A DNA stretch of 64,000 nucleotides, from assembly GCA_026315105.1 (NCBI GenBank), contig CM048751.1, positions 338,690,649 through 338,754,648 of the forward strand, given 5' to 3'. The translations under genes and the position numbers were made by a program. The notes under the pieces were generated by a model. That model ran no database searches. It saw nothing but the letters and a program-made list of their open reading frames with translations, and was not told where the DNA came from. The stretch is from Locusta migratoria. Its lineage: Eukaryota > Arthropoda > Insecta > Orthoptera > Acrididae. Below are positions 31,727 through 41,291 of the stretch, piece after piece. The first letter of the stretch is position 1. Every line of letters begins with the position of its first letter.

Positions 31727-32171
31727 AAAACAAAGGACAATGAACGATATTAGTTTATGATGAACCCTACGACACTAGTGAAACATTAGAAAGAGGATGT
31801 CAAAGAAGCATGACGCATAGTCATATCGGCGCGTGGCGCTACCGGAGTTAGGAGAGGACAAAGTAAAACAGTTTCAAAATGAAGGAGATTAGTGATTTTT
31901 TACGAAAAGAAGATCCCAAACGGAAACCAACCCAACCCAATTCACGAGAAGACGAACTCTGGTAGTAGACAGTGTGTTGAAAATGACATGTGTGTGAAGA
32001 CAGAAGTGTCAGTTTCTTTATCATATTCCTTTAGTTATTCTTATTTGTTTTATTATTTATCATTATTATTATTTTTCTGTGACAGAAGTTGTCGATATAT
32101 TTTATTTCCTTATGGATGAAGTTCCACACTTTCCTGCGGAGAAAAAAACAACAAAAAAACAAAACAAAAAA
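31727..32171 (+). other. LINE 3' UTR and A-rich tail
   Basis: This segment is AT-rich with a T/A-rich middle (about 32010-32110) and ends in an A-rich tail with scattered C residues at 32142-32171. The tail directly precedes the right TCTGC duplication, as expected for target-primed reverse transcription. Confidence 0.75.
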
Positions 32172-32248
32172 TCTGCGGTAAAGTAGTCGCCTGCCACGGA
32201 GAGGTGGCTTTGGCCAATGGTGCGGGTTTCATTGGAGTATAATTTTTT
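32172..32248 (+). ncRNA. tRNA-like / Pol III-type segment, copy split by the LINE
   Basis: This is the counterpart of 14503-14590. The A-box-like TAGCTCTGC|GG is cut by the LINE between the duplicated TCTGC and GG; its upstream half is at 26661-26669. The two hairpins GCCAC/GTGGC and CCAATG/CATTGG and a T6 run (32243-32248) follow. Confidence 0.35.
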
Positions 32249-33482
32249 AGCTTTTTTGTGACAGGAATTGCACGAATCCACATCGAAAACAACAAGAAAC
32301 CTCTTGTGGTTACTTGCTATATTCTCTCTGATAATGGGAAAGTCTGATAACGTTCTGGTAGTTTACCAATCGAACTGATTGCAAGCTAATTATGACGCCA
32401 ATCGATGTTCGACGTGTATTTTTTCTGGAAATAATTTTTGTCGTAGGTTATTCGAGTAGGGGCGGGAAACATAAACATTTGAGGACATGTGATCGAAAGA
32501 GTAGGTGCGGAATGGGTGACTTCCAAAGCACACTATTCGATGTTTTGTTTGTGAAATCAACTGGAATTATTATAGTGTAGTACTAACACATGATGTAATT
32601 TTTTAGGTCGTTTGTCCTTACAGTGCGACTAAATGGTGTCTCAGTTGTTTGCAAAAAATGGGCGCACCCTGGCGTTGTGGTTGCACTTTGCTGAGTATAA
32701 ATATCTTTTAATACTCAGTCATTTATTTCTTCTTAAGATGTCAGCATGAGAGCATCATAACTCGTCACTAGTAACAATCGTGACTAGGAATCCTGATTGA
32801 GCGGCCTGATGACGTTCAAGAAAAATGTGGTAATAGTCACCCCTATGACCCTTTATACCGATTCTACTTTACGACGTTTAGATTATGTTCATATGTCAGA
32901 AAAATTCAATACGTGACTGTAATATAAGTACCAGAACTTGAAGTAAGGATATAACAGCCGGTAAATAGACTCACAGCGGCGCGGCGCTGTCACCGAGTCC
33001 GCAGGCGGCTGCCGCGATGCGGCCGCTGGCGCGTCGCCGTAGCCGGTGCCCAATACTTCCGAGAGTAAACAGTTCAGTTTTGATGCAGCAGCGAGCCCTT
33101 TTGTGTAATTATTTCTGTGACTCTTCGCTGTTACATTTGAGGTTCTTCCACACTGATAACGAAGACAGCAGATTTGCGGTTGAAAAAAGAAAAAAATAAT
33201 TGATGGTGGTTGGATTCGATCTCGCGTCTTCTCACTTATGCACTTGTAAATGCGACTCTTACCACGAGACCACGAGCTCATATACCACACAGTCGTTTCA
33301 AGAAGGACATAACACTTTCTCCTGACAGTACCGCATTCTACAGTGTTGCCAGGTCGTGCACATCGTCGGACTTAGCATTCTGAGGGGCGATCGAATTTAT
33401 TGTCCACACTGCGCGACCGACTCGGACTTTGCCTCTGCGTCGGCCGGCCGGCGATCAATTTTTTTGTCTAAGACTGTACATG
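32177..33482 (+). repeat. 2.1-kb repeat, copy 2, right part
   Basis: It matches the reverse complement of 13271-14574. It ends GTCTAAGACTGTACAT before unrelated DNA. It includes a 62-codon frame (32392-32580) that is also open in copy 1 (14171-14359, minus) with one Ile/Val difference. I attach no function to it, because both copies are nearly identical throughout. Confidence 0.88.
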
Positions 33483-33790
33483 TGATAAAGAAGTCTATGT
33501 TTACAAATCGTTGCTATGTTTTCATGACATGTTCTCGAAACAGAACAAATGCACTTTTCAGAGAAAGTGCTGTTACTTTATAGTTGTATTCAGTTAACAA
33601 GAGTTAATCTTTTAGGATGCAAGAGGAAAAATAAAGTGGGCCAAAAAAGTGTCAGTGGTGGTTATATACATATATAAATTTCTTCGGTAAGATCGATGCT
33701 TTGCAGTCGTTTGTTCATGTTCGTACTGGGTTGTTCGTAGAGAATTTTACTCAGTTTTTAATTTTTTTACTACAGATGGCGTTGAACCAC
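33483..33790. other. No recognised gene
   Basis: AT-rich spacer between the 2.1-kb repeat and a hairpin MITE. Confidence 0.4.
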
Positions 33791-33960
33791 CACCGTCTAA
33801 AGAGAAGGCCTGTGCACTGTCGCGATCGCGTTGCTCACTGGATGGCTGATGTGGCACTGCCCACCGACCGCCTCACAGCGGCCAGCCAGTGAGCTACGCG
33901 ATCGCGACCTACTCTGCGTGACGTAGCACGGGAGCACACAGGCCTTCTCTTGAGACGGTG
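33791..33960. mobile_element. Hairpin MITE with long GC-rich arms
   Basis: CACCGTCTAAAGAGAAGGCC at 33791-33810 matches the reverse complement of the right end with one change. Deeper arm segments also pair: GTCGCGATCGCG with GCTCACTGG on the left against CCAGTGAGC and CGCGATCGCGAC on the right. The 170 bp can fold into one long hairpin. No target duplication was identified. Confidence 0.7.
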
Positions 33961-34282
33961 TTAGACCGTCTTTCGTTTTCTGTTTTCATTGGTTCTTCGG
34001 TTTGAACGGACGTTGGTTTGTTTTGTCCTATTTTGATCGTTTAGGAAACTCCGTTCTCTCGTTACAGAGGGCGTCGAGCTACCATGCCGGCAATCCTCTG
34101 ACCGAGCGTACTGAGCCACCGTGCCCTAGCAAGTTCCGAAACAGCGTCTAACGTGTTCGTCCATTACAAACTAATTCCTCGACTATTACGCTACGGTGAA
34201 CAGCTGCGAGATTTATCCCTGATCTCGTACTACCGATGGCAAGTGTTAACGAACTAACCAACATTAGATTATAATTCATTGT
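33961..34282. other. No recognised gene
   Basis: Moderately CpG-rich, with no motif recognised. Confidence 0.35.
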
Positions 34283-34440
34283 CCTAAGAACGTCGTGTAT
34301 TTGATAATTTTCAGTGCGCCATTGCTTTGAAATGACAACGCTTGAGTTATAACAAGAAAATCATTAAGTAGAGACAGCAAGATGGCGTACGCAAAAGAGA
34401 TTTTGGGGCGAGGGATGTCACGTGACTGATCTACGAACGC
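34283..34440 (+). repeat. Unclassified dispersed repeat, copy 2
   Basis: Shares CAGTGCGCCATTGCTTT, AAGAAAATCAT and GGGCGAGGGATGTCACGTGA blocks with the minus strand of 11837-11995. Confidence 0.5.
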
Positions 34441-34530
34441 CAAATGTACGCTGTGTTCCTTCCAGGGTATAGTCACTCGTCCGAATGCCAAATGTACGCT
34501 ACGTTCCTTCCAGGATAATGTCATTCGTAT
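34435..34530 (+). repeat. Two-copy tandem repeat, 48-bp unit
   Basis: CGAACGCCAAATGTACGCTG (34435) and CGAATGCCAAATGTACGCTA (34483) begin two similar consecutive units, each containing GTTCCTTCCAGG. Confidence 0.75.
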
Positions 34531-34829
34531 CCAGTACAGGCAAAGAAAATAAACTTTGAGCAAACTACCAAGGCAAGACAGGTGATAATATTTTAACGGC
34601 AAAAGATAATGAAAATCTGAGAGCGATATTAAAATGATAGTTCAAAGAGGTAAAAGTTCAAAAAAGAGTATGTTTGTCAAAGCTAAACTCAAATATCATA
34701 TAATTTTGGCTGTATCTTAAAATACGGTCAGAAAGAATATTGCGTGTTGGGTGCATAGATATTACCACAACAGTAGAGTCGTAATCATATCAAGATAATT
34801 TTTTATTATTTAGATTATTATTTTGGACC

Positions 34830-35340
34830 GAAATGTTTGCAAAAATTTATAAAACTACAAATCTAAAGTCGGCCGTAAAACAGGTCAGTGCAATTTTTTC
34901 CACGGAGAATATTTTAATTCTACTCAAAACACTATACGGTGCACGGCAGAGGGTACCATATACTGACGCTATATCGTTTGATCCATCGCGATGTAACTGG
35001 AAAAGGGTACCTTGCAACACACTTTATTAGACCGGTCACTATGGATGTCGCTAAATATTTGTAACTCTCATAGACAGTAGGAAGGAGGAGACAAGAGTGA
35101 CAGAGGGGAAGAAGGACATTTACTGAGAGAGAGGTGGATGAATGGACACAGGATGAGACGGACGAAGAAGGGGTGAGGAGACGTACCAAGAGACGATAAG
35201 TAGGGGGAGGAGGAAAGAGAGTGGGGCAAGGAGAAAGCCAGAGAGAAAGGACAGGAACAAGTGTACAGTGAGAGGAGAGAAAGGTGGTCTAATGGATGAT
35301 TGCAATGAATATATTACGTAAAAAAAATTCGGCAATTACA
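34830..35340 (+). mobile_element. Helitron-like fragment with a purine-rich tract
   Basis: The left part shares GGAGAATATTTT, TAYGGTGCA and GGGTACC blocks with 42130-42190 and with the minus strand of 55860-55930. A G/A-rich tract (35080-35290) follows, as in the other members. No coding capacity is visible. Confidence 0.45.
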
Positions 35341-37423
35341 TTTTGCACTGTAGTCGATGAAAATGTTAGAAACTAGTCTAATGAAGTAACTTCAATACAT
35401 ATTTTTCTTCAAAATTAGTGCCTCGTTTTCTTCACACTAACTGTTATTGAATTTAGATTAAACACAATAAATGCAACACTGCCTGACCACACCACGAGAA
35501 ATTATTCTTGAAGTTAATTGAAGAGAATATCGTAAATATTTAAGTGTTTTCTTTCATTAGAACCTTATGTTATAGATTATCTTAACCATATTTCCTGTGC
35601 ATCTTTTGCCACGCCGATTTTCGACATTAAAATGTAAAACTAATTGATTTATTTCACATATTTCCATTTAACAATGACATTATATGCTAGGGCTCCTCGT
35701 CACTGAGGGGGAAAAATTTTGCTTGACGAAAGCGGTTAATAAGGATAACATGTGGTGTCCACTGTAGATCCTTTTGTAGTTAGGCCATTACAAGATATTT
35801 CTTTGACAACAGTATCACTGTACATTCACTTCCTCATGAACTTCATTTTGAACAATAATTTACAGTTCAACGCAATTATTATCACCAGTATCATCTTCTC
35901 TTCAAATACTGAACCTTCGGTTTTTTGTTCTTTCTTGGTCTTCTTCTGTATTAAATCATCTTAGCTGAAGAGTTATACTTACTGCGCTTTTTCTGTTTTC
36001 GTTTAGATCCTTTCCACTTCCTTAGATTTACTTGTTTTAACTATCGAAGCTCGTAAATAAAGACTATTCAATTCATCCCAAACTCATCCCATCATCTCTA
36101 TCGCTAGAGTGCGTATTTCTTGGAATTTCTTTTTTAAACTAAGATTAACTTTCGTAAATAAAAATTGGGACGTTCATTGTCCTCTAATATTAAAGTCTTG
36201 TTTATTTTCTTGTTTTATTTTCACGTATCACTTTATTGTTCCACGTACGATATCCCAAACTTCACCTTTACTACGTCGTGACATCACCAGATAAATAGCT
36301 GAACTTCTTGACCTATACTACCATTCTATTGTCAATCAAACTTCAGGGTGTTACAAGGAAAACTTATTTTAAGGGATAGTACGTATCAAAGAGAGAGAGA
36401 GAGAGACAGAGAGAGAGAGGGAGGGAGGGGAGAAGGAGAGAGAGAAACTTTCTGTGTTAGACGGCAAACACACTGAATGTACTTACGGATAAACTACTGT
36501 ACGTAAGTGTGCAAAGTTAAAGAATTATATAGTTTTTTGCATTTCCTCATACTTTGCTACTTTATGCAAACGCAAAATTATTATTCAAGAAAGAACTTAC
36601 GTTGGTAACGTGCTTATATTGCGCTGTGGAATCTTTTACAGTTTAAGACCAGAGGCGTCAATGTTTCCTGGGGGCCTGTGTCTAGTACCCTACCCAGTTA
36701 TGCAACCCATTCGTCACCAGTGTTGCGCGGACGGTGGCTTCGGAACGCGGAAACCATGAATTTCGGAAACTAGTTCCCTCTTGGGAAATGGCCATTTGAC
36801 CTTGATGTTCATCCGGCCGTGAAAGGTGCGGTTCCTGGTTCGAGTGCCTGTTCGGAAAAAGTGTGACTTACCAGGAAGTTGCAAAACAGCGCACGTTCCG
36901 TTGCAGGACGGGTCGTGAGTCATACCGGCATCGATCAGTTCGTTAAAGCAGGACAATTCCTGTGCGAACTTTTCCAGAGGTTGGAACTAATCTATTAGCA
37001 TGGGAACATGTTTAAGTTTGTCGGTGCAAATATCCGTATAATTTTGTTCTATGAAGGGTTCGTTTCGGTTGTCACTCAACTACTTTTGTCATACTTAAAG
37101 GATTTGAATGTCAAAGTCAGGACATCATCTCCACAAATAAAAACACCCCACTGTTCGCAAACAGTCGAAAACAAATCTTTGAAGTTTTCCACCTCTTAAC
37201 TACGAAATGTTCCGAAAATTTTAGCCTATATGTATTCTGTGACAATTGTTGAAACTCTGCAGTTTAATTTCTATAGCTTGGAGGATACTGAACACAGAAC
37301 AAAAAATCGTAAGCGATGCCTCATGTTACGACATATAGACAGAAAACGCCGGTAGCGCTCATAGTGTCCTGGCATTGAACATTGGTACGGAAGAATATTG
37401 CCGCGAGAGACCACTAACACCAA
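35341..37423. other. About 2 kb of unassigned DNA
   Basis: Contains a (GA)n-rich tract at about 36391-36446. An 80-codon minus frame (36714-36956) lies in a locally GC-rich patch with no motif I recognise; it could be a host exon or chance. No other structure is seen. Confidence 0.35.
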
Positions 37424-37425
37424 CT

Positions 37426-37498
37426 GCCGGCGTGGCGCAGGGGATAGCGTCACGGACTGCGGAGCAGAAGGTCGCCTGTTCAATCCCGCCCACCGGCA
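37426..37498 (+). tRNA. tRNA-Arg-like sequence (anticodon GCG), possible SINE head or pseudogene
   Basis: The 73-nt segment has D-arm GTGGCGCAGGGGATAGCG, anticodon region GACTGCGGAGC and T-arm-like CTGTTCAATCCCG, very close in layout to insect tRNA-Arg(ACG). The acceptor stem pairs except at one position (C6 against A67). GCG is not a standard eukaryotic Arg anticodon, and the T-arm stem is imperfect. There is no T-run terminator directly downstream. A tRNA-derived element or pseudogene is more likely than a working tRNA gene. Confidence 0.45.
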
Positions 37499-37539
37499 AA
37501 AATTTATTTCTTTGTCATTTACAATTCCAGAAGGTTCTA

Positions 37540-37757
37540 CATCTTTCTTATGTTCACTTGTAAATTCTACTTGTTTCTTATGTTAACTGTTCTTCTAATT
37601 TCTGGTAAATTCTGTCTGTGTATAAATAGCAGAGCACTCTGCCTGAGAGGCAGTCAGTGCTGCGTGTATGTTGAGTTCGTAATAAACGTGCTTTCAATAT
37701 AAGTGCTGTGTTTAGTTGCCTTCGAAGTCAAGCCTGCTTCCATTGCAACGCGACAAT
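37540..37757 (+). repeat. LTR-like segment next to the tRNA-like sequence
   Basis: TATAAATAG at 37621, an AATAAA at 37681 followed by a GT-containing stretch, and an end at GCGACA (37755) resemble the promoter-to-polyA arrangement of an LTR. I could not fix the 5' end or a target duplication, and no internal retrovirus-like coding is adjacent. If real, it is a solo LTR placed about 100 bp from a tRNA-like sequence. Confidence 0.3.
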
Positions 37758-38191
37758 ATGACACGAAAATCCGTCATCTTGATTTGCGAAATACTTGAAT
37801 TAAATAACAATGTTCTTCATTTATACTTCACAAACGTTGGTTCCCGTTGCTGCCTGTGTGTGATTGTATTCCTTCCCTCTATGCACCGTCTTTTACCCTA
37901 TTCTGTATCCGTATCAGTTCAGTTTTCATCTACCTTCTTGACGACATATCTCCTTAACTATGAGCCCTGCAGTAATAAAATATTTCAGGAACAGTATCAG
38001 CTGGCAGCACAGAGTTACAGGCTTCGGCTAGAGGCAGTAACGTATGAACAGTATCACGTGCGCCAAACCTGATTGGCCAACTCATAGTTAACACTTCAAT
38101 GGTCACGTCACTAGAGGAAAGTTGGTAGCTGCGTTGTATCTGTGAGATACATCATCAACATTGCACCATTAACTAAATTAAACCTCGGATA

Positions 38192-38380
38192 GCCGCGGCG
38201 GAACGGCCGAGCGCATTGAGGCGCTATGCTACGATGCGCGAGGCTGTTCCCCGTCGGGGGTTCGAATCACCCCTCGGGCATGGATGTTTTGCCGTCTTAA
38301 GTATAAGGTAGTTCATAAGTAGTTTGTAAGTTTAGGGGCTGATGACCCCGCAGCTAAGTCCCTTAAGCTTGACAAACAAC
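38192..38380 (+). mobile_element. tRNA-derived SINE, second subfamily, 12-bp target duplication
   Basis: The head GGAACGGCCGAGCGCATTGA and B box GGTTCGAATCACC define the subfamily. The body contains GGGGCTGATGACCCC and the tail is (ACAA)-rich. Target duplication AAACCTCGGATA is at 38180-38191 and 38381-38392. Confidence 0.92.
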
Positions 38381-38392
38381 AAACCTCGGATA

Positions 38393-39520
38393 TTTCAGAG
38401 ACTAAGTAAACAAATGAGGGAAAACATGTAAGTACCCATAAAATGTTATGCTGGAAGTAACACACAAATGGAACAATATTTCGGGAAACACCATCCTAGG
38501 AACTTTCATGTTTTAATGGTTGCATTTTCAGTAACATACATATACTGATCACCTACAATCCCACAACTATCAGCAGTGACTATCGTAACATGGTAGTAAA
38601 GGGGGCAATAAATAGATTTCCTTATTGGCTTCTTTATTATGCTTAACTTTCTGGCCATTTGCGACCGATACCACAAGTTCCTTTCCTATCTTACAATTCC
38701 TTATTTTGAACAGCTACTACAAGATAAACACAAAACAGAGAGAGAGAGAGAGAGAGATAGGAGGAGATGGAACCTAGACCGAAGAGGATAGCGCGATTGA
38801 GAGAGCCTGGGTAAGGAGAGAGGGAGCAGAATAGGATATAAGAGGATGATTAGGTGAATGAAAGCAGGATGGGGAGTACATGGACAGAATGTGGAAAATG
38901 ATTGCTTTTCTCAACGGTAATTATCCACCGCATCGTTCAAAGTCTGGAAACCATTTTATCTCTTTGTTTGTGCTGGGAAGGAAAAACGAAAGTTACTGTG
39001 TCCACTGACAATAAAAGTTTTTCTGACTAATCGTGTATTTGAGTATTTCTTCATTCCATGTAGCCTCAGCGACGCATAGCAAAGTATTCACATATTTTCT
39101 CGGTGAGTCTATACTCATAATAATTTCTTTCATTTACCGTCACTGAGTCACAGCGAAGCGTGGCCCCGTATACCTATTTTAAATTAAAAAAATCTCTCTG
39201 GTATTCCTTTGAAATCTCGTATTTTTCGTCGCTGTTACGGTCTTTTGTCCAGAGATTGGTTTGATCCCAGTTTCCGTTTAATCCACTTACGTACAAAGCA
39301 AAACTACATCCCCCATCCAGTTGGAGCAGATTACCATATTCAAGACTTACCATCCCGCTACTGTTTGAACCCGCTTCTCGCTCTTCTTTCCAATGCGCGA
39401 TTGATATCCTCAAGATGACTGTTAGCAGGTTGTGGAAAACGTGGTCAAAACAAAATTGGATTGCCAGTTGCTTCACATTTGAAACATGCAGCAAGGAGAC
39501 ATCGTAAACGTCAGATACTT
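38393..39520. other. Unassigned DNA, partly Helitron-like
   Basis: A (GA)n tract at about 38737-38757 followed by G/A-rich DNA, and a phrase CGAAGCGTGGCCCCGTATA near 39153, recall a decayed Helitron 3' end. Nothing coding is recognised. Confidence 0.3.
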
Positions 39521-41291
39521 CGGTCTTTATATATAAAGCAGAGTGCCTATGTGTTTGTGATTACGTATTGCATACAAAGGTACAGTTTTGTTGCAATCTT
39601 TATGAAATTTCGTACACGTAAGCTTCAATCCATGAGGACGGTCGCCGTAAGTGTAAGGATCACGTACAACACATAGTTCCGGAGGTGTTGTTGTTGTTGT
39701 GGTCTTCAGTCCGCAGACTGGTTTGATGCAGCTCTCCACGCTACCCTGTCCTGTGCAAGTCTCTTCATCTGAGAATATGTTCGGCAACCTACATCCTTTT
39801 GAATCTGCTTACTATATTCGTCCCTCGGACTTCCTCTACGATTGTTACCCCACACGCTTCCTTCTATTGCTAAGTTGACAATTCCTTGATGTCTCAGAAT
39901 TTGTCCAACCAATCTATCCCTTCTCTTAGTCAGGATATGCCAGAAACTCCTTTTCTCCCCTATTCGGTTAAGCACCTTCTCATTAGTTACGTGATCTAAA
40001 CGTCTAATTTTCATCATTCGTCTGTAGCACCACATTTTAAAAGTTTCTATCATCTTTTTATCTGGACTCCTTATCGTCCACGTTTCACTCGCATACAATG
40101 CTACACTCCAGACAAATGCTTTCAGGACTTCCTAACATTTTAATTAATATTGGATGTTAACCAGTTTCGCTTCTTTAGAAACGCTTTTCTTCACAAAGCC
40201 ATTCTGCATTTTATATCTTCTTTACTTCGGCCGTGAGAAGTTACCTTGGTACCCAAATAACAAAATTCATCTACTACTTTTATTGTCTCATTACCTAATC
40301 TATTGTTATTGCTATTAAACTAATGTTGTTGTTGTTGTTGTTGAGTTCCGGAGGTATGACGTCATAAACAATAAGAAGCGCGAAAACTGCTGCATCACAC
40401 GACAGTGTTCCACATTTCCTCCTAAACGATTTAAACCAAATTTGGTACACATGTTCCTTACCGTGACGTACCGATTGCTGCAATGGTAAGAACCACATAC
40501 ATGGTTCAGAAGATATAACGTCATAAACAATAGAAGTTGCAAAAAACTGCCACATAATGCGATGCGGCCTTTATTCAAATGCTGTAAGAGAATAGAGTAC
40601 CTAGCGATTTCCAACGAACTTTAAAGTTAGTTTCACAGCTTTTTCATACTTTTTCTCGTTGACAAAGACAGTAAAATCATGAAGGGAAAAAAGTTTCTCG
40701 CTTACTACTTTTGCGCTGTTCATGGACTAAAACTACGGCATTCGGTATGACGCAACAATTTGTAATTTCTACGCTAAAAATTGTAGCCGCAGGAAATTTT
40801 ACAGACGGTATACACACATATAGCTGAATGTGTCTTCGAAATTGTATCACAATACGACACAGTACGACACGCAGTTCATGAGATATGAGCACATAAACAA
40901 TAACGTTCATGGAAAACCGCCCCATCACGCATCAAGTTTTATTCTATTACTTCTCTACTACTAATTGTATTCGCAACAGATTTTACAGACGTACAACACT
41001 CATACAAATGAATATTTTCCTGACAAATTATATAATTATACAACATATAACTCAATAAATATGAGACCGTACAAATTTTATGTCATTTGTATTTTGATTA
41101 CTATCTTTCTTTGTTTGGATACTGCACTTATAATTTTGTATAATACGCAAGACAGCCTTATTTCAATATATATTCTCCGATAAATAACATGTTTCTTGAA
41201 AAAAAGGAGATGGACAGAGAGAGAAGAGATAGAGGTACTAACTCAAGGTAGGAATAAATAATTACCCGGTAAACGCCGGGTTTTCAGCTAA
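39521..41291 (+). mobile_element. Helitron-like element with hairpin and CTAA 3' end
   Basis: The 3' end is well formed: hairpin ACCCGG (41264-41269) / CCGGGT (41276-41281), then TTTCAG and CTAA (41288-41291), followed by T. This is the Helitron pattern of a hairpin a few bases before CTRR and insertion before T. A plausible 5' start is TCTTTATATATAAAGC near 39525. A minus-strand RTE fragment interrupts the body at 39687-40343. No Rep or helicase coding is present, so it is non-autonomous. Confidence 0.5.
39687..40343 (-). pseudogene. 5'-truncated RTE-type LINE with 12-bp target duplication
   Basis: The minus strand encodes the C-terminal RTE region in one open stretch (40098-39706): YASETWTIRSPDKKMIETF, then CYRRMMKIRR, RRDRLVGQILRHQG and GSPRDEYSKQIQKDV. 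The low-coordinate end has the (GTT)n/TCTTCAGTCCGCAGACTGG family signature. AGTTCCGGAGGT flanks it at 39675-39686 and 40344-40355. Unusually, a second (GTT)n run sits at the 5'-truncated end (about 40325-40343). Confidence 0.82.

Larger units (their letters stand above)
26670..32171 (+). mobile_element. Tx1-group LINE (non-LTR retrotransposon), apparently complete, 5.5 kb
   Basis: Both ends are defined by comparison with the unoccupied 2.1-kb repeat. The element has a 140-bp GC-rich 5' leader, an ORF1 with one zinc knuckle, an ORF2 with apurinic-type endonuclease and reverse transcriptase domains, a 3' UTR and an A-rich tail. The wording around the RT (VRQGCSLSMTLF, CIAYADDV) and downstream (EGGLGVVDVGTKCRALLIRR) is typical of the Tx1 branch of the L1 superfamily, whose members often have target-specific insertion. 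It is on the same strand as the repeat that carries it. The only obvious coding damage is one frame change in ORF2 near 31100, plus a changed ligand in the ORF1 knuckle. Confidence 0.82.

Noticed and set aside
36714..36956. 80-codon minus frame in a GC-rich patch with GGTAAGT nearby
   Set aside because: No recognisable domain; the apparent donor and acceptor would be only about 20-25 bases apart, too short for an intron.
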